Notes: generated by a model from the sequence alone, not told the origin. A stretch of DNA of 64,000 bases from CBDDCX01 sp965226925 (GCA_965226925.1 CBDDEN010000005.1:1-64000), one strand, 5' to 3'; numbered from the stretch's first letter, positions 19,117-28,014 are shown. A program made the numbers and translations.

Positions 19117-19194
19117 CCTGACCTGCTCGCTGAAAAGCTTCAGACCAGGTCGATCCTAACATTGCACCTGGTCTCGTTTCAGGGGGTCAGGTCA

Positions 19195-19600
19195 CGTTGA
19201 AGACGTAGGTGGGCTTGGCGGCGGCGTCGCCGAGCTTGTGGCGGAGCTTCTTGACGACGGTGCGCACGCGATCGGTGTCGTCCGAGCCCCGGCGCCCCCA
19301 CACCTGTCGGAGGAGCGCCTCCGTAGTGACCACGCGTCCCCCGTTGAGCGAGAGGATGCGCAGCAAGTCGAACTCGGTGGCCGTGAGCGGGACCTCGCGG
19401 CCGGCCACGCTCACGTGTCGGCGGCCGTAGTCGATGGCGAGCTCCCCGTGCACGAACGTCTCGGGCACGGCCCGGGCACGTAGCGCCGCCTGGACCCGCG
19501 CGACGAGCTCGGTCGGCGAGAACGGCTTGACGATGTAGTCGGCGGCGCCGCTCTCGAGCGCCTTGGCGATCGTCTCGTCCCGGCCGTAGCCTTCGGGTTG
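19195..19600 (-). pseudogene. OmpR-family response regulator, truncated at both ends
   Basis: The C-terminal part of a receiver domain is present (AKALESGAADYIVKPFSPTE, with the conserved Lys of KPF). It is followed by a complete Trans_reg_C winged helix (VPLTATEFDLLRILSLNGGR, DTDRVRTVVKKLRHKLGD). The phospho-acceptor Asp half of the receiver is missing: upstream of about 19,600 the frame runs into unrelated sequence. The last residues KPTYVFNV stop where ISA copy 2 begins, so the usual G-x-G-Y ending is lost. Remnant of a two-component regulator; no sensor kinase nearby. Confidence 0.8.
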
Positions 19601-19627
19601 CGGAATCCCCCCAAAACCCCCGAACAC

Positions 19628-19753
19628 CTGGAGCTTGAACTGGCGCCCGAAAACTACCGGCTCAAGCTGAGTTCGCTGCCCAAGGTCTGCCCCGACGAGA
19701 ACTTCAAGTTCCGGGTGACCGGACACCGGCATCCGCTCGAACCCGCCACGTAG
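19628..19753 (+). pseudogene. C-terminal fragment of an unidentified gene
   Basis: A 41-codon open stretch ending at TAG 19751 reads LELELAPENYRLKLSSLPKV then CPDENFKFRVTGHRHPLEPAT. It fits the local codon usage better than the opposite strand and sits where the response regulator loses homology, so it is probably the tail of another gene joined here by deletion. Family unknown. Confidence 0.3.
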
Positions 19754-19809
19754 CCCCGGTGGCCGTCGGATCGCCGGGACGATCCCCGGAAACCGGCCCG
19801 CCTACCGGC

Positions 19810-21087
19810 TCAGGGGCTGTATACGTAGACCACCGGCAGCTTGGAAACGTCGGTGACGCTCCTGTCCGTGTGGTGGTAGATGTTCATCCGTCCCGTGCCG
19901 CAGTCGCCGAACGGGTCGCAGGATAGCGTCCCGACCAGGCCGCTCATAGCGGTTGCCCCCACCTGCTCGCGCAGTGCCGCCCGGTCTATGTGCAGCCTGT
20001 CACCGTCCTCCACGGCAACGGCCTCGATGGCCGAGAGGAGGATGGTGGTCGCATCGTAGGTGTGCGCCCAATAGGGTGACCCGGGGAACCCGCCGTGCCT
20101 GGCCTCGAACGCGGCGAGAACCTGCTCCCCGCTCCGTCCTGTCACCTCGTTGACGTTTGAGCGAAAGTCCGATTCCGGCCCCGCGAAGTAGATCCCCTCC
20201 GACTGCGGCGTTTCCAGGAACGCGGAGACCAGCAGCGCGGCCGCTGAAATCAGGGTCGTCCCTTCAAGCCCGTCGAAGGCCCGGGCCTGCGCGGCAAAGG
20301 CGGATCCCTCCGCTTCGAACAGCGGGAAGAAGATGGCGTCCGGGCCGGCGACCGCGAACTGCTCCATAACCTCCGTCATGTCGGTGTCACCCTTCTCGAT
20401 TTCTGCCTGGGCCGGCACTTTGCCCCCGAGGGCCGAAAACGCGTCGGCGAACGCCGCCACGAGGGCGGACGTGTAGGGGTCGCCGTCGTGAACGGTGGCC
20501 ACGCTCTGCAGCTCCAGCTGGTTGTAGACGAAGTCCGAGAGGGCGCGTGCCTGGTGGAGGTCGTTGGACGACACGCGAAAGTAACCGGCGTGATAGTCGG
20601 GGTTCGCGTTGCCGGCCAGGTCGGAGGTGAGCCGCGGCGAGGTGTTGCTCGGCGAAATCATGACCAAGCCCGCGTCGCTGATGACGGGCGACGCCGCCAC
20701 GGCCGCCGCCGAGCAGTTTGTTCCGATGACGCCGGCCACCTGCGGGTCCCCGACGATTCCAAGTGCACCTTCGCGGCCGCCTTCCGGCGAACAACTGGTG
20801 TCAACCGGATCGCCCAGGTCGACCTGGCGCCCGTGAACGGGACCCATGTCCTCGACGGCGAACTCGGCCCCGTGCCGGGACACGGCCCCCAGCGACGGCG
20901 CGACCGTGACCGAAAGCAGCATGCGGATCCGCACGGCCTCGCCTGCCTCCAAAGTGACCGCACCCAGCGGCCCGGGCTCGAATTCCGGCGGTGTGGTTGT
21001 ACTTGGTGTGGTTGTACTTTCTTTGCATCCCGGCGTCGCAAGAACGGCGATCAGCGCCGCGACAGAAAAAACGATGCGCTTTCGCAT
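19810..21087 (-). CDS. ABC-type branched-chain amino-acid/amide substrate-binding lipoprotein (Peripla_BP_6)
   Basis: Start ATG 21087 (MRKRIVFSVAALIAVLATPG with lipobox Cys next) is preferred to the upstream in-frame start because the lipoprotein signal begins there. About 425 residues with type-I periplasmic-binding-protein features: GIVGDPQVAGVIGTNCSAAA, VMISPSNTSPRLTSD, DGDPYTSALVAAFADAFSAL, and GPDAIFFPLFEAEGSAFAAQ. It captures amino-acid- or amide-like ligands, or acts as a receptor. No permease or ATPase gene is adjacent, so it may be an orphan receptor or serve a transporter encoded elsewhere. Confidence 0.85.
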   Translation of the reverse strand: MRKRIVFSVAALIAVLATPGCKESTTTPSTTTPPEFEPGPLGAVTLEAGEAVRIRMLLSVTVAPSLGAVSRHGAEFAVEDMGPVHGRQVDLGDPVDTSCSPEGGREGALGIVGDPQVAGVIGTNCSAAAVAASPVISDAGLVMISPSNTSPRLTSDLAGNANPDYHAGYFRVSSNDLHQARALSDFVYNQLELQSVATVHDGDPYTSALVAAFADAFSALGGKVPAQAEIEKGDTDMTEVMEQFAVAGPDAIFFPLFEAEGSAFAAQARAFDGLEGTTLISAAALLVSAFLETPQSEGIYFAGPESDFRSNVNEVTGRSGEQVLAAFEARHGGFPGSPYWAHTYDATTILLSAIEAVAVEDGDRLHIDRAALREQVGATAMSGLVGTLSCDPFGDCGTGRMNIYHHTDRSVTDVSKLPVVYVYSP

Positions 21088-21162
21088 GAGACCGACTCCT
21101 TCTTTTCTGTCATGTGTCGTGGGGTGACGGTCTATCCACCGGCGTGGACAGCTGCGCATCAC

Positions 21163-21776
21163 TAACGTTAAACCGCCGGTTCGGATCCCACCACTTCCGC
21201 CCAGCGAACTTCCGTCATGCCAGGCGTCGAGGGCCGGGCTGCCGGTCGGTCGGGGCCTCCCCGGCTTCGGCCCATACGCTTGGCCGACTCCTCGCCGTCC
21301 GGCGTGACATCGAGGTGACCCGCAGCCGCACCTTCAATTGGCTGACGGTGACGGGCACGCCGCACGAGCGGTGCGGGCGCCAGCAGTCCAACGTTGGCGA
21401 TATCGCCCGCGGCCTCTTACAGGTTGGCGGACTTCGTCCCAATCCCGGTGAACAGCAAGATCGCGGCCATCTCAATCATGCGGCTATCGATGGCCACGGC
21501 CTTGGCCCGCCCGCTGGCGAGCTCGGCCGACATGGCGCGAGCGGCGACCATGGCGGTGCGGTGGGTCAGCCATCGGCGCACCGGCGGCGGGTTTCGGGGG
21601 GCCGCACCGGCCGCACGACCGCTGCCCCGGCAGCGGCGCGGGAAGCTGGGGGTTCGAAGGGGAATCGGAGCCACCCCTCGCCAGCCCCTGCCGGGGACCC
21701 GCGAAGCGTGGCCCCAAAGGGTAGGCTGGCTCATGACTGCTAACGGGTCGTGAGCCAGCCTTCGCGCCCCCGCTCT
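21163..21776. other. Region without a confident gene
   Basis: About 600 bp of GC-rich DNA. A short minus-strand frame (21,549-21,417; AVAIDSRMIEMAAILLFTGI) could be a fragment but has no recognised family. The 67-bp repeat copy 2 (21,666-21,732) lies here, and GAGCCAGCC occurs again just beyond it at 21,752. Confidence 0.4.
21666..21732 (-). repeat. 67-bp structured repeat, copy 2
   Basis: Reverse complement matches 9,098-9,164 at 66 of 67 positions. The hairpin arms GCCAGCC/GGCTGGC are preserved. It lies about 90 bp from the stop of an integrase fragment. Confidence 0.75.
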
Positions 21777-21822
21777 TCAGCGCCCTGACGGACTCGTCCG
21801 CCGGCGCTGCGAGCGCGGCGGA

Positions 21823-22075
21823 TCAACCGACCCGCCGGGCCTCCGGGTCCTGACGCTCGCCCGCCAGATAAGCCTCCCATTCCTCCATGAGCCGATGCCG
21901 GCGCTCGAAGAGGTCAGAGCGCATGTAGGCTGCCTCGACCTTGTTCTGCACAACGTGAGCCAGCGCCGCCTCGACGACCTCGCGCGGATGGTCCGTCGCC
22001 TCGGCCGCCCAGTCGCGAAAGCTCGACCGACGGCCGTTCGGGGTCGAAGTCCCATGAACACGTCGTCTACGTTGA
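21823..22075 (-). pseudogene. P4-type integrase, C-terminal fragment
   Basis: Carries the end of the catalytic domain: the R of the H-x-x-R box (GRRSSFRDWAAEATDHPREV), the second His (VVEAALAHVVQNKVEAAYMR, which also holds the nucleophile Tyr), and the tail DLFERRHRLMEEWEAYLAGE. The N-terminal about 300 residues are absent. Belongs to the same family as the fragment at 44,193 and the full gene at 46,957. It lies directly downstream of the complete integrase at 22,103. Confidence 0.85.
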
Positions 22076-22102
22076 GCGCATCCTGGTCCATCCTTCCGCG
22101 TA

Positions 22103-23257
22103 CTATGCGACATAGTCGCTCCATGCCTGCATGACTTCGCACCGGCGCGCCAGCAGGTCCGATCTCATGTACGCGCCCTCGGTGCCGCGCACGACGTGAG
22201 CCAACACGGCTTCCGCCGTCTCGCGGTCCACGCCGGTTTCGGCCATCCAGACACGAATCGACGTTCGGAAACCGTGCAGCGTCGTCCCGGTGACACCGGC
22301 CAGCTGGAGCACCCGGTAAGTGGATTTCGAGGACAGCGCGCGGCCGGCCCGCGTCGGGAAGACGAACGGCGAATCGTCGGCAAGCTCGCTGGCGCGCAGC
22401 AGCACGTCGAGCGCGCCGCTGGACAGCGGCACGCGATGCTCCCGACCGGCTTTCATTCTCGCCGGCGGGATCGTCCAAACCTTCGCCGCCGTGTCGATTT
22501 CGTCCCACGTCGCGGCGCGCGCTTCGCCGGAGCGCGCCGCCGTCAAGACGATCAGCTCGACGGCGAGCCGCGCGGATTCCGGGGCGTTGGCCGACCGAAT
22601 GCGCCGGAGCGCGTCCGGAACCTCACCGTGCGGGAGCGCGCGATGGTGCGTCGTGCCGTTGCCGTTGACCTTCGGGAGCGCGGCCACTGCGCGGTCCACG
22701 GGATTCGTCGAGATGTAGCCTTGTCCGACGCACCAGCGAAATGCCGCGCGGAGCCGGTTCCGGGCTTTCCGCGCGGCGGCTGGCTTCACGTTCCATACCG
22801 GCCGGAGACACGCCAGCACGTCGCCCGACGTGATCCGGTCCACCGGCTTGTCCCGGATCGGCGTGGCGTACAGCCTCAACGTCGAGTGCCATTCCCCGGG
22901 GAGCGGCGAGCCGGCTTTCCACGATTCGGCGTGTAGCCGGATCGTCTCTTCGGCGGCTTCGCGAAACGTCGGGACGCCGCCGCCGCGCGGGTCCACACCC
23001 TGGCCGATGGCCCGCGCGTTCTCAATGGCCTTGTGCCGGGCTTCCGCCAACGAGACTTCGGGAAACCGGCCGAGCCCGGTCGTCGTCAGCCGCCCCGCGA
23101 CGCGCAACCGTTGCCTCCATGTGCGCGATAGTCGGCCGCTCTTCATCCGGTGAACGCGCAAGCTCAGGCCGCGCGAGCCGCGTCCGTCGCCGTAAACGCC
23201 GGGCTTGCTCACCGTCCGTACGAACGCGGCAGTAAGGGTTGCCGGTCGCCGTGTCAT
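22103..23257 (-). CDS. P4-type tyrosine integrase (384 aa)
   Basis: Full-length prophage/island integrase with an N-terminal DUF4102-like arm-binding domain (KPGVYGDGRGSRGLSLRVHR, TTGLGRFPEVSLAEARHKAI), a SAM-like core and the catalytic domain. Catalytic residues: R in VLTAARSGEARAATWDEID, H/R in LHGFRTSIRVWMAE, H in AEAVLAHVVRGTEGAYMRSD, with Tyr in the same string. Islands with this enzyme usually insert in tRNA genes, but none is visible here. It differs clearly in sequence from the 46,957 enzyme, so it represents a different island. Confidence 0.9.
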   Translation of the reverse strand: MTRRPATLTAAFVRTVSKPGVYGDGRGSRGLSLRVHRMKSGRLSRTWRQRLRVAGRLTTTGLGRFPEVSLAEARHKAIENARAIGQGVDPRGGGVPTFREAAEETIRLHAESWKAGSPLPGEWHSTLRLYATPIRDKPVDRITSGDVLACLRPVWNVKPAAARKARNRLRAAFRWCVGQGYISTNPVDRAVAALPKVNGNGTTHHRALPHGEVPDALRRIRSANAPESARLAVELIVLTAARSGEARAATWDEIDTAAKVWTIPPARMKAGREHRVPLSSGALDVLLRASELADDSPFVFPTRAGRALSSKSTYRVLQLAGVTGTTLHGFRTSIRVWMAETGVDRETAEAVLAHVVRGTEGAYMRSDLLARRCEVMQAWSDYVA

Positions 23258-23441
23258 CGTTTCCTCCCGTGCTGTGGATCACTTTATAGTATACTATTCA
23301 AGGGAGAATACAATAGGCGTCCCGGCACGGCAAGAGACGAATCGACTCAGTCGAGGTAACGCAAAACGCGGTAAATACACATGTTATGAGGTCACTACGG
23401 GTCGTTACGGGCCATCTTGGAACGTCATCGGTAAAGTTCTG

Positions 23442-23493
23442 GTTGAACTTAGACGATTTCTTGCCGTGAATCACGCCACCGGTACTCTGCCGA
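23442..23493 (+). repeat. 52-bp repeat, copy 1
   Basis: GTTGAACTTAGACGATTTCT through GGTACTCTGCCGA recurs exactly at 43,994-44,045. Here it adjoins the shared end of the integrase cassette (GCGGCAAACGCCCACAG); at 44.0 kb it adjoins a remnant of the same cassette's other side. Confidence 0.8.
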
Positions 23494-23588
23494 GCGGCAA
23501 ACGCCCACAGTTTTGGATGTTTATGTGATTATTGAACTTACGGGCTTCGCTGGCCGGATTCCCGCCAATTGATTCCCGCTGATTGGCC

Positions 23589-24754
23589 TCAGGTGCGAAC
23601 TCTGCGGCGGCTCTCTAGAGCTTTCCTGAGCTGTGCCTCGTCGGCCCGTTGGTAGCACTGGAGCACCGTCTTGGCCGTCTTCCAACCGCCGAGTTCGCAG
23701 AGCACCTTGAGCGGCTGGTCCATGAGGTCCGAGGCGAACTTCCGCCTCAGTGAGTGCCAGCCGCGGCCACGCTTCGGCTCCAGCCCCGCGAGCTTCTGAG
23801 CTCTGGTCCACCAGACGCGCGCCAGCGGCCGGCTCACAGGCATCGTGGGATACTTCGGCGAGGGCAGCACCGGAGCATCCCCGATCCCGGGGTTCCTCGT
23901 TCGCGCCTCTTCCAGGACTGCGATTGCCTCAACGGTCACTGGTGTGCGGTGCTCATAGCCTGTCTTCTCGTGCTCCGCGCGCCACTGCACCATCCCGTCT
24001 TCAAGGTCGATGTCCGACCATCGAAGCTGGCGGATCGCATTGATGCGGTGTCCGGTCTCGTGCGCGAGCACGAGCGCGACGCGGAACCGCCAGTCGACCT
24101 GCCGGGACACCCGGAGAAGCGCCTGGTACTCCACCTCGGTAAGCATCACCCGTGTCGGGTTCTTCTCCGTGGGCGTCTTCAGGCCCTTGAGCGGGTTCGA
24201 GCTCGAGGAGCACCTTCCCCTCGCTCGTCCCTCGACTTCACGGCCCAGTTGAGGACCGCGAGCAGGAACTTCAAGTCCCGTTCGATCATCCGGTCGGACA
24301 CCGGCTTGCCGCTCGGGCCAACCCTGCCCGCGCGCCGCTCCCGGATGAACCGGTCCCAGTCGCGCTGGGAGAGCGTTGCGGGCTTCCGGTCCCTGCCGAA
24401 GCAACCGAGGAACATCCTCATCGCGGCCCTGTCGTGCAGCCGCGACTGCCCACGCTTGGTGGGCGTCACCTCTTCACCGTAGATGTCAAAAAGCGTCTCC
24501 AGGGTGAGCGGCTCGGGCTCGGCGTCCGCCTTGCGGTGGAGCTCCGGCCCGAGGTAGCCAGCGGCGAACTCGTCCGCCTGCCGCTTCGCCCGTCTCCAGT
24601 CGCGGTGCTTCAGCGACCTTGTGAGCCTGCGCCCGTTCTCGCGCCACTCGATCTGGAACAGGCCGGTCTTGGGATCGGGAAAGACCCGTACCCGGTTCCG
24701 GCCCCATTCGCCGGCGCCGTAGGAGCGCCGGATAGGTTTCGTGCGTGCCATCAT
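23589..24754 (-). pseudogene. Tyrosine integrase, frameshifted paralogue of the 3,190 gene
   Basis: Start ATG 24754 (MMARTKPIRRSYGAGEWGRN). The N-terminal and core-binding domains run to about 24,210, where small insertions (GGCGAACTGCTC in copy 1 against GGGGAAGGTGCTC here, plus an extra A before GCTCGAAC) shift the frame. The catalytic domain follows in another frame: R in LAHETGHRINAIRQL, HSLRR box in GWHSLRRKFASDLM, Tyr in TAKTVLQCYQRADEA. No single frame gives an active enzyme. Encoded residues differ from copy 1 at scattered sites, so the two copies are not a recent assembly duplicate. Confidence 0.85.
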
Positions 24755-25223
24755 TCGATTCCTCCTCGATGATGGACTGCACGATCTGCGCGCCTGAAAC
24801 TTCGCGCTGAAAAGGCATCTTCGCCAGACGGGCGATTCCGCGTGCGCCGGGCCCTCCGGCGTTCAGGCCGCTCCGAGCCGATGACCCGCCGCGCTGGCGC
24901 TTCCCGATTCACGAGTCCGGCGCTATGATGGGAAGGTTGTTTTGCAGACGTGTCGAGAGCGGCTCGGGGGGCCGATCTTGACCGCCGATCACCGGGGGTC
25001 GGTGGTGTACCGCGCGTGCACATCGACATCGAGGTGCATGTGCACGGAACCGCCGTTGCGATGTGCGCGCCAGCGGTTCCGTATGTCGCTGGCTGCTTTG
25101 CGGTTGCACCACGGTCGCCGGAGCGGCGATGTCCGATAGCCCGACGGACAGGGGGCCGGCGAACTGGTGCTCCGCCGCCTCGAAGCGGCGCTGAACCGCC
25201 TTCCCGCGTAGGGATAATTGGCC

Positions 25224-25313
25224 GGGAGCGACCCCGAGGGGACGGGGGCAGGGGTGCGCAAACACACCTGCCCCCGAACCCGTACCAGGCCCTTGGACTG
25301 GGGGGTCGCTCCC
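25224..25313. other. Nested stem-loop element, copy 2
   Basis: Outer arms GGGAGCGACCCC (25224-25235) and GGGGTCGCTCCC (25302-25313) are unchanged from copy 1. The inner arms are conserved over nine base pairs (GGGGGCAGG/CCTGCCCCC) with an altered loop. Conservation of both stems despite changes between them suggests the structure matters. Confidence 0.55.
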
Positions 25314-25489
25314 GTCCCGGTCAGTGCTGCCCGTGCGGCGCTGACCGACCCGGCCGCGAAGGCGCAAGACGTGGCCGTGTCGTGGCTTACTCCGTAGCAC
25401 GCGTGCGCATCGCCGGAGGGCCAAAGTGCGCATCGGCCCCCCGCGTCGTTTGCGCACTCCAGTGCGGCCGTAAGTCGCGCGCCGGTCAT

Positions 25490-25766
25490 CGCTCTGCTCC
25501 TCCTCGTTCTCCTCGCCCGTGACGAAGGCTTCCGGACGCCGGTGGCCTCGGGGCGGAGTCCGAGGGCCGCCCGAGTCCAGGTCGTAGTCCGCCACGAACG
25601 CCAGAACCCGGTCCGCCGTTCTCAGCGACAGCGAGCGTCCGCCGTCGAGCTGGCGCATCAGGTTCGGGTCGCCCAGCGCCTTCATGCCGAACGTCGTCGG
25701 ACTCAGGCCCGTGCGCCCGAGGAACACCCTCACCCGCGAGTCGAACTGCTGCTCCAGCGTCTCCAT
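25490..25766 (-). CDS. Small DNA-binding-like protein, 3' end altered by the duplication
   Basis: ATG 25766 opens a frame whose first about 90 residues look like a compact helical regulator (FLGRTGLSPTTFGMKALGDP, NLMRQLDGGRSLSLRTADRV), a pattern seen in small Cro/CI-like proteins of plasmids and islands. The frame then runs without a stop into the repeated cassette (to 24,909), where it is the antisense or wrong-frame reading of non-coding DNA. The native C-terminus was probably lost at the junction near 25,490. It may control the neighbouring integrase cassette (inference). Confidence 0.5.
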
Positions 25767-25859
25767 GGCCGTACTGCTCCCGCGTCTTCATGGCCACAAC
25801 GGTGAAGACCCGCATGCAAGGAAGTCAACTCTTAGGAAATGTCCTAAATGCCTGTAGCG

Positions 25860-26045
25860 GCTAGAGATAGCCAGTACGGTACGCGAGCTGTTGGATGGCT
25901 CCGCCAGTGGCATGGCAGACACACCCTCCGCAGCGCTCGCCAGAGGTTCCCGTCAAGGGTCTTAGGGCTCGACCGGAAGGTCGGCCCGGGCACGGCCGAC
26001 TTGGCGTCGCCCACACGGAAATGACAGGTTTCACATGCCGGGGCG
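25860..26045 (-). other. Possible cytochrome-c-type or zinc-binding fragment
   Basis: In one minus-strand frame two CxxCH motifs occur about 35 residues apart (CETCHFRVGDAKSAVPG and RRVCLPCHWRSHP). Two such motifs by chance in a short frame are unlikely, but there is no start, stop context or further support. It could be a heme-binding remnant or coincidence. Confidence 0.2.
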
Positions 26046-26146
26046 CGGGGCGGTCGCCGAGCGGGATGCCGTGCCTGCCGCGGCAACGGATCAAGGGCTT
26101 CGAGAGTCGGTGGGGATGGCGGAGCCGCTGAGCACGCGTCTGGCGC

Positions 26147-26595
26147 ATGGCTGAAGCACTGTTTCAGCGCCTGGCGGCCGAAGAGCGCCGTCATGCCTTG
26201 CGTGCCGCTCAAGCCGAATGCCCGCACCCGGCGTTCGTGCTCGAGAAAGACATCTGGGTGGTCGCAACCCTCGGCGTCCTGTTCGACGCCCCGTTCGGCT
26301 ATCAGTTGGTGTTCAAGGGCGGCACCTCCTTGTCCAAGGTGTGGCGCGCGATCCGGCGGTTCTCGGAAGACATCGACATCACCTACGACATCCGCGGCTT
26401 CGCACCGGATCTGGTTGCCGGTGCCGGCGACGAGGCGCTGCCGCTCACGCGCAGTCAGGAGAGGCGCTGGACAAAGGCGATCCGTCCCCGCCTTGCCGAA
26501 TGGGTCCGCGAGCGGGCCGGCCCGTTCGTCCAGGAAGGGCTTGCACGCGCCGGGTTCGTGGCACGGGTCCGTGCGGAGGCCGAGACAGGCCCACG
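26147..26595 (+). pseudogene. AbiEii-type nucleotidyltransferase toxin, C-terminally truncated
   Basis: ATG 26147. The first about 150 residues match the AbiEii/AbiGii toxin family: FVLEKDIWVVATLGVLFDAP, the nucleotidyltransferase signature FKGGTSLSKVW, and RRFSEDIDITYDIRG with the paired catalytic Asp residues. These toxins inactivate tRNA or other targets by nucleotide transfer in type IV toxin-antitoxin/abortive-infection systems. The family is usually about 300 residues long; here homology ends at about 26,595 and unrelated sequence follows. No AbiEi antitoxin gene is adjacent. Inactive remnant of a defence module. Confidence 0.8.
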
Positions 26596-26734
26596 CCGCA
26601 GCCAGCATGACGGCAGCCAAGACACTGACCCGCCGCCAGTTCCAGCCAGAGGCGGACGACTACGCGGCGGGCGCGCTTCGCACCAAGAACGGCTTCTCTC
26701 GCTTCCCCCTCATCGTCGGGTGTCGGCCTCCGTT

Positions 26735-26835
26735 CCCTGCGCGCTGCCCGCACTCGCCCTGATCGTCACCGTCCCTGCAGCGACTCCCGTCACCAGACCC
26801 GAGTCCCCGATGTTCCTCCGCCATCGACGAGTGAC
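26735..26835 (-). pseudogene. Fragment of a Big2 (bacterial Ig-like) domain gene
   Basis: The minus strand reads DSGLVTGVAAGTVTIRASAG, which matches the Big2 repeats of the lipoprotein at 33,918 (DASGLVTGVAEGTATITASAG). About 100 bp survive. Confidence 0.65.
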
Positions 26836-26853
26836 GGGAGGATCTTCACGACC

Positions 26854-27408
26854 GTGACCCCGGCCTTCGAACGCGTGTCGGTCCGCGGCACGCCGCGCTG
26901 GATCCTCGCCCAGCAGGCCCGGCGGCTGCGATTGCCCCTCTACGAGATCGAGATGCCCTATCCCTGCACCAACGGTACCTACGAGGCCGCGACACGGCCA
27001 CTTCCTGCGGCCGTCTTCCCGAGGAGCGCGCCGCATCCCACCTGGCCTTCGGCCACCTGTTCCTGGAGGACGTGAGAGCCTACCGGAAAGGCCTGCTCGC
27101 CGACACGGGATTCACGCCCGTCTTCCCGGCCTGGGGCTCGGACACCGCTACACTGGCCCGCACCATGGTTGCTGGCAAAGTTCCCCCCGGCGTCGACCCA
27201 CCTGGGTGAGAGAGGCGAGTTCCACTCCTGCCTGCTGGACGGGCCCATGTTCTCTTCGCCGATTGCGGTGCGTCCCGGCCGGGTCGTGCGGCGTCCGGTC
27301 GCCACCGCCAGCGGGGGTGGCGGGACGGGCGGACAGGAGTGCATCTACGCGGATCTGGTGCCTGTTCCGCTATCCACGTCGCCTTCAGGTGCGGGCGGGT
27401 TAGCGTGA
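26854..27408 (+). pseudogene. Dph6-like ATP-binding protein (COG2102), 5'-truncated and frameshifted
   Basis: Three frames together give one protein. Frame 1 holds RLRLPLYEIEMPYPCTNGTY, frame 3 (from about 27,020) holds EERAASHLAFGHLFLEDVRA then YRKGLLADTGFTPVFPAWG, and frame 1 again (from about 27,180) holds HLGERGEFHSCLLDGPMFSS. These are signatures of diphthine-ammonia-ligase-like ATPases (PYPC, FGDLFLEDVR, GENGEFH). The N-terminal SGGKDS nucleotide-binding loop is missing. Non-functional remnant. Confidence 0.7.
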
Positions 27409-27423
27409 CGAGCGCCCGAGCGC

Positions 27424-28014
27424 TCAGAACGCCACGTGCGTTCCCAGCACCAAGCCGGGACGTCCCTCCAGACCGAGTCGTGGCACGATCGTCGGACTGA
27501 ACGTAAAGACGGTGCTGCCGAGCGATGCGCTCACCTCCGGCTCGGTCTTGATCAGAGCTCCCACACCCATGCCCACAAGGCCCCCCACCGCACCCCCGAA
27601 TGCCCCATAGAGCAGCATGGCCCCGATCCTAAACCCCCCGCAACCTTCGTCGGTGTCTGCGTCAAAGGCCTCTACGATATCTACAAGAACATCGCATGAC
27701 TCACCGACCAGATTGCCGGCGAGCAATCCGACACCACCTCCGGCGATTGCGCCCCATTTGAGCCCTGCTTTCCACTGGGATTGGGCTCCGGCACTTTCCT
27801 GCAGTTCGCTGATGTTTCCGTAGGCGAACGACGGAGACGCTGCCTCTTGAAGCAACTCGACCTGTTGATCGTTCACCGCGGCGGCCATGCCCGTGACCGT
27901 GGGACCTGCAGAAAACAGACGAGTGTGGTCTGCAACGCTCTGGGCTCGTAGCGAGCTCGAGACCATTGCCAAAGCCATACCGACGACAATTGGGAGTGGG
28001 GTTTGGGACGACAT
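27424..28014 (-). CDS. Secreted or envelope glycine-zipper protein, unknown function
   Basis: ATG 28014 (MSSQTPLPIVVGMALAMVSS) has GGAG eight bases upstream. The signal peptide ends near SLRAQS. The mature part contains two glycine-rich hydrophobic hairpins (WGAIAGGGVGLLAGNLVGES and LLYGAFGGAVGGLVGMGVGA), typical of glycine-zipper envelope proteins, separated by an acidic loop (EAFDADTDEGCGG), and ends in a beta-type GLVLGTHVAF. I recognise no named family. It lies just outside the left arm of the 434-bp inverted repeat. Confidence 0.65.
   Translation of the reverse strand: MSSQTPLPIVVGMALAMVSSSLRAQSVADHTRLFSAGPTVTGMAAAVNDQQVELLQEAASPSFAYGNISELQESAGAQSQWKAGLKWGAIAGGGVGLLAGNLVGESCDVLVDIVEAFDADTDEGCGGFRIGAMLLYGAFGGAVGGLVGMGVGALIKTEPEVSASLGSTVFTFSPTIVPRLGLEGRPGLVLGTHVAF

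Larger units (their letters stand above)
17925..19194 (-). mobile_element. ISA copy 2, 1,270 bp
   Basis: Bounded by CGACCTGCCCCCAAGA (17,925-17,940) and the complement of TGACCTGACCCCCTGA (19,179-19,194). Same length and almost the same sequence as copy 1. The right end truncates a response-regulator gene. orfA carries a nonsense codon, orfB is open. Confidence 0.9.
23490..25490 (-). repeat. Integrase cassette, copy 2 (inverted)
   Basis: Matches 2,395-4,447 in reverse orientation: the 3' flank, integrase, GTGCAGTCCATCATCGAG leader and the outer hairpin region. The HTH gene has been mostly replaced by unrelated sequence between about 24,800 and 25,200. Confidence 0.85.
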
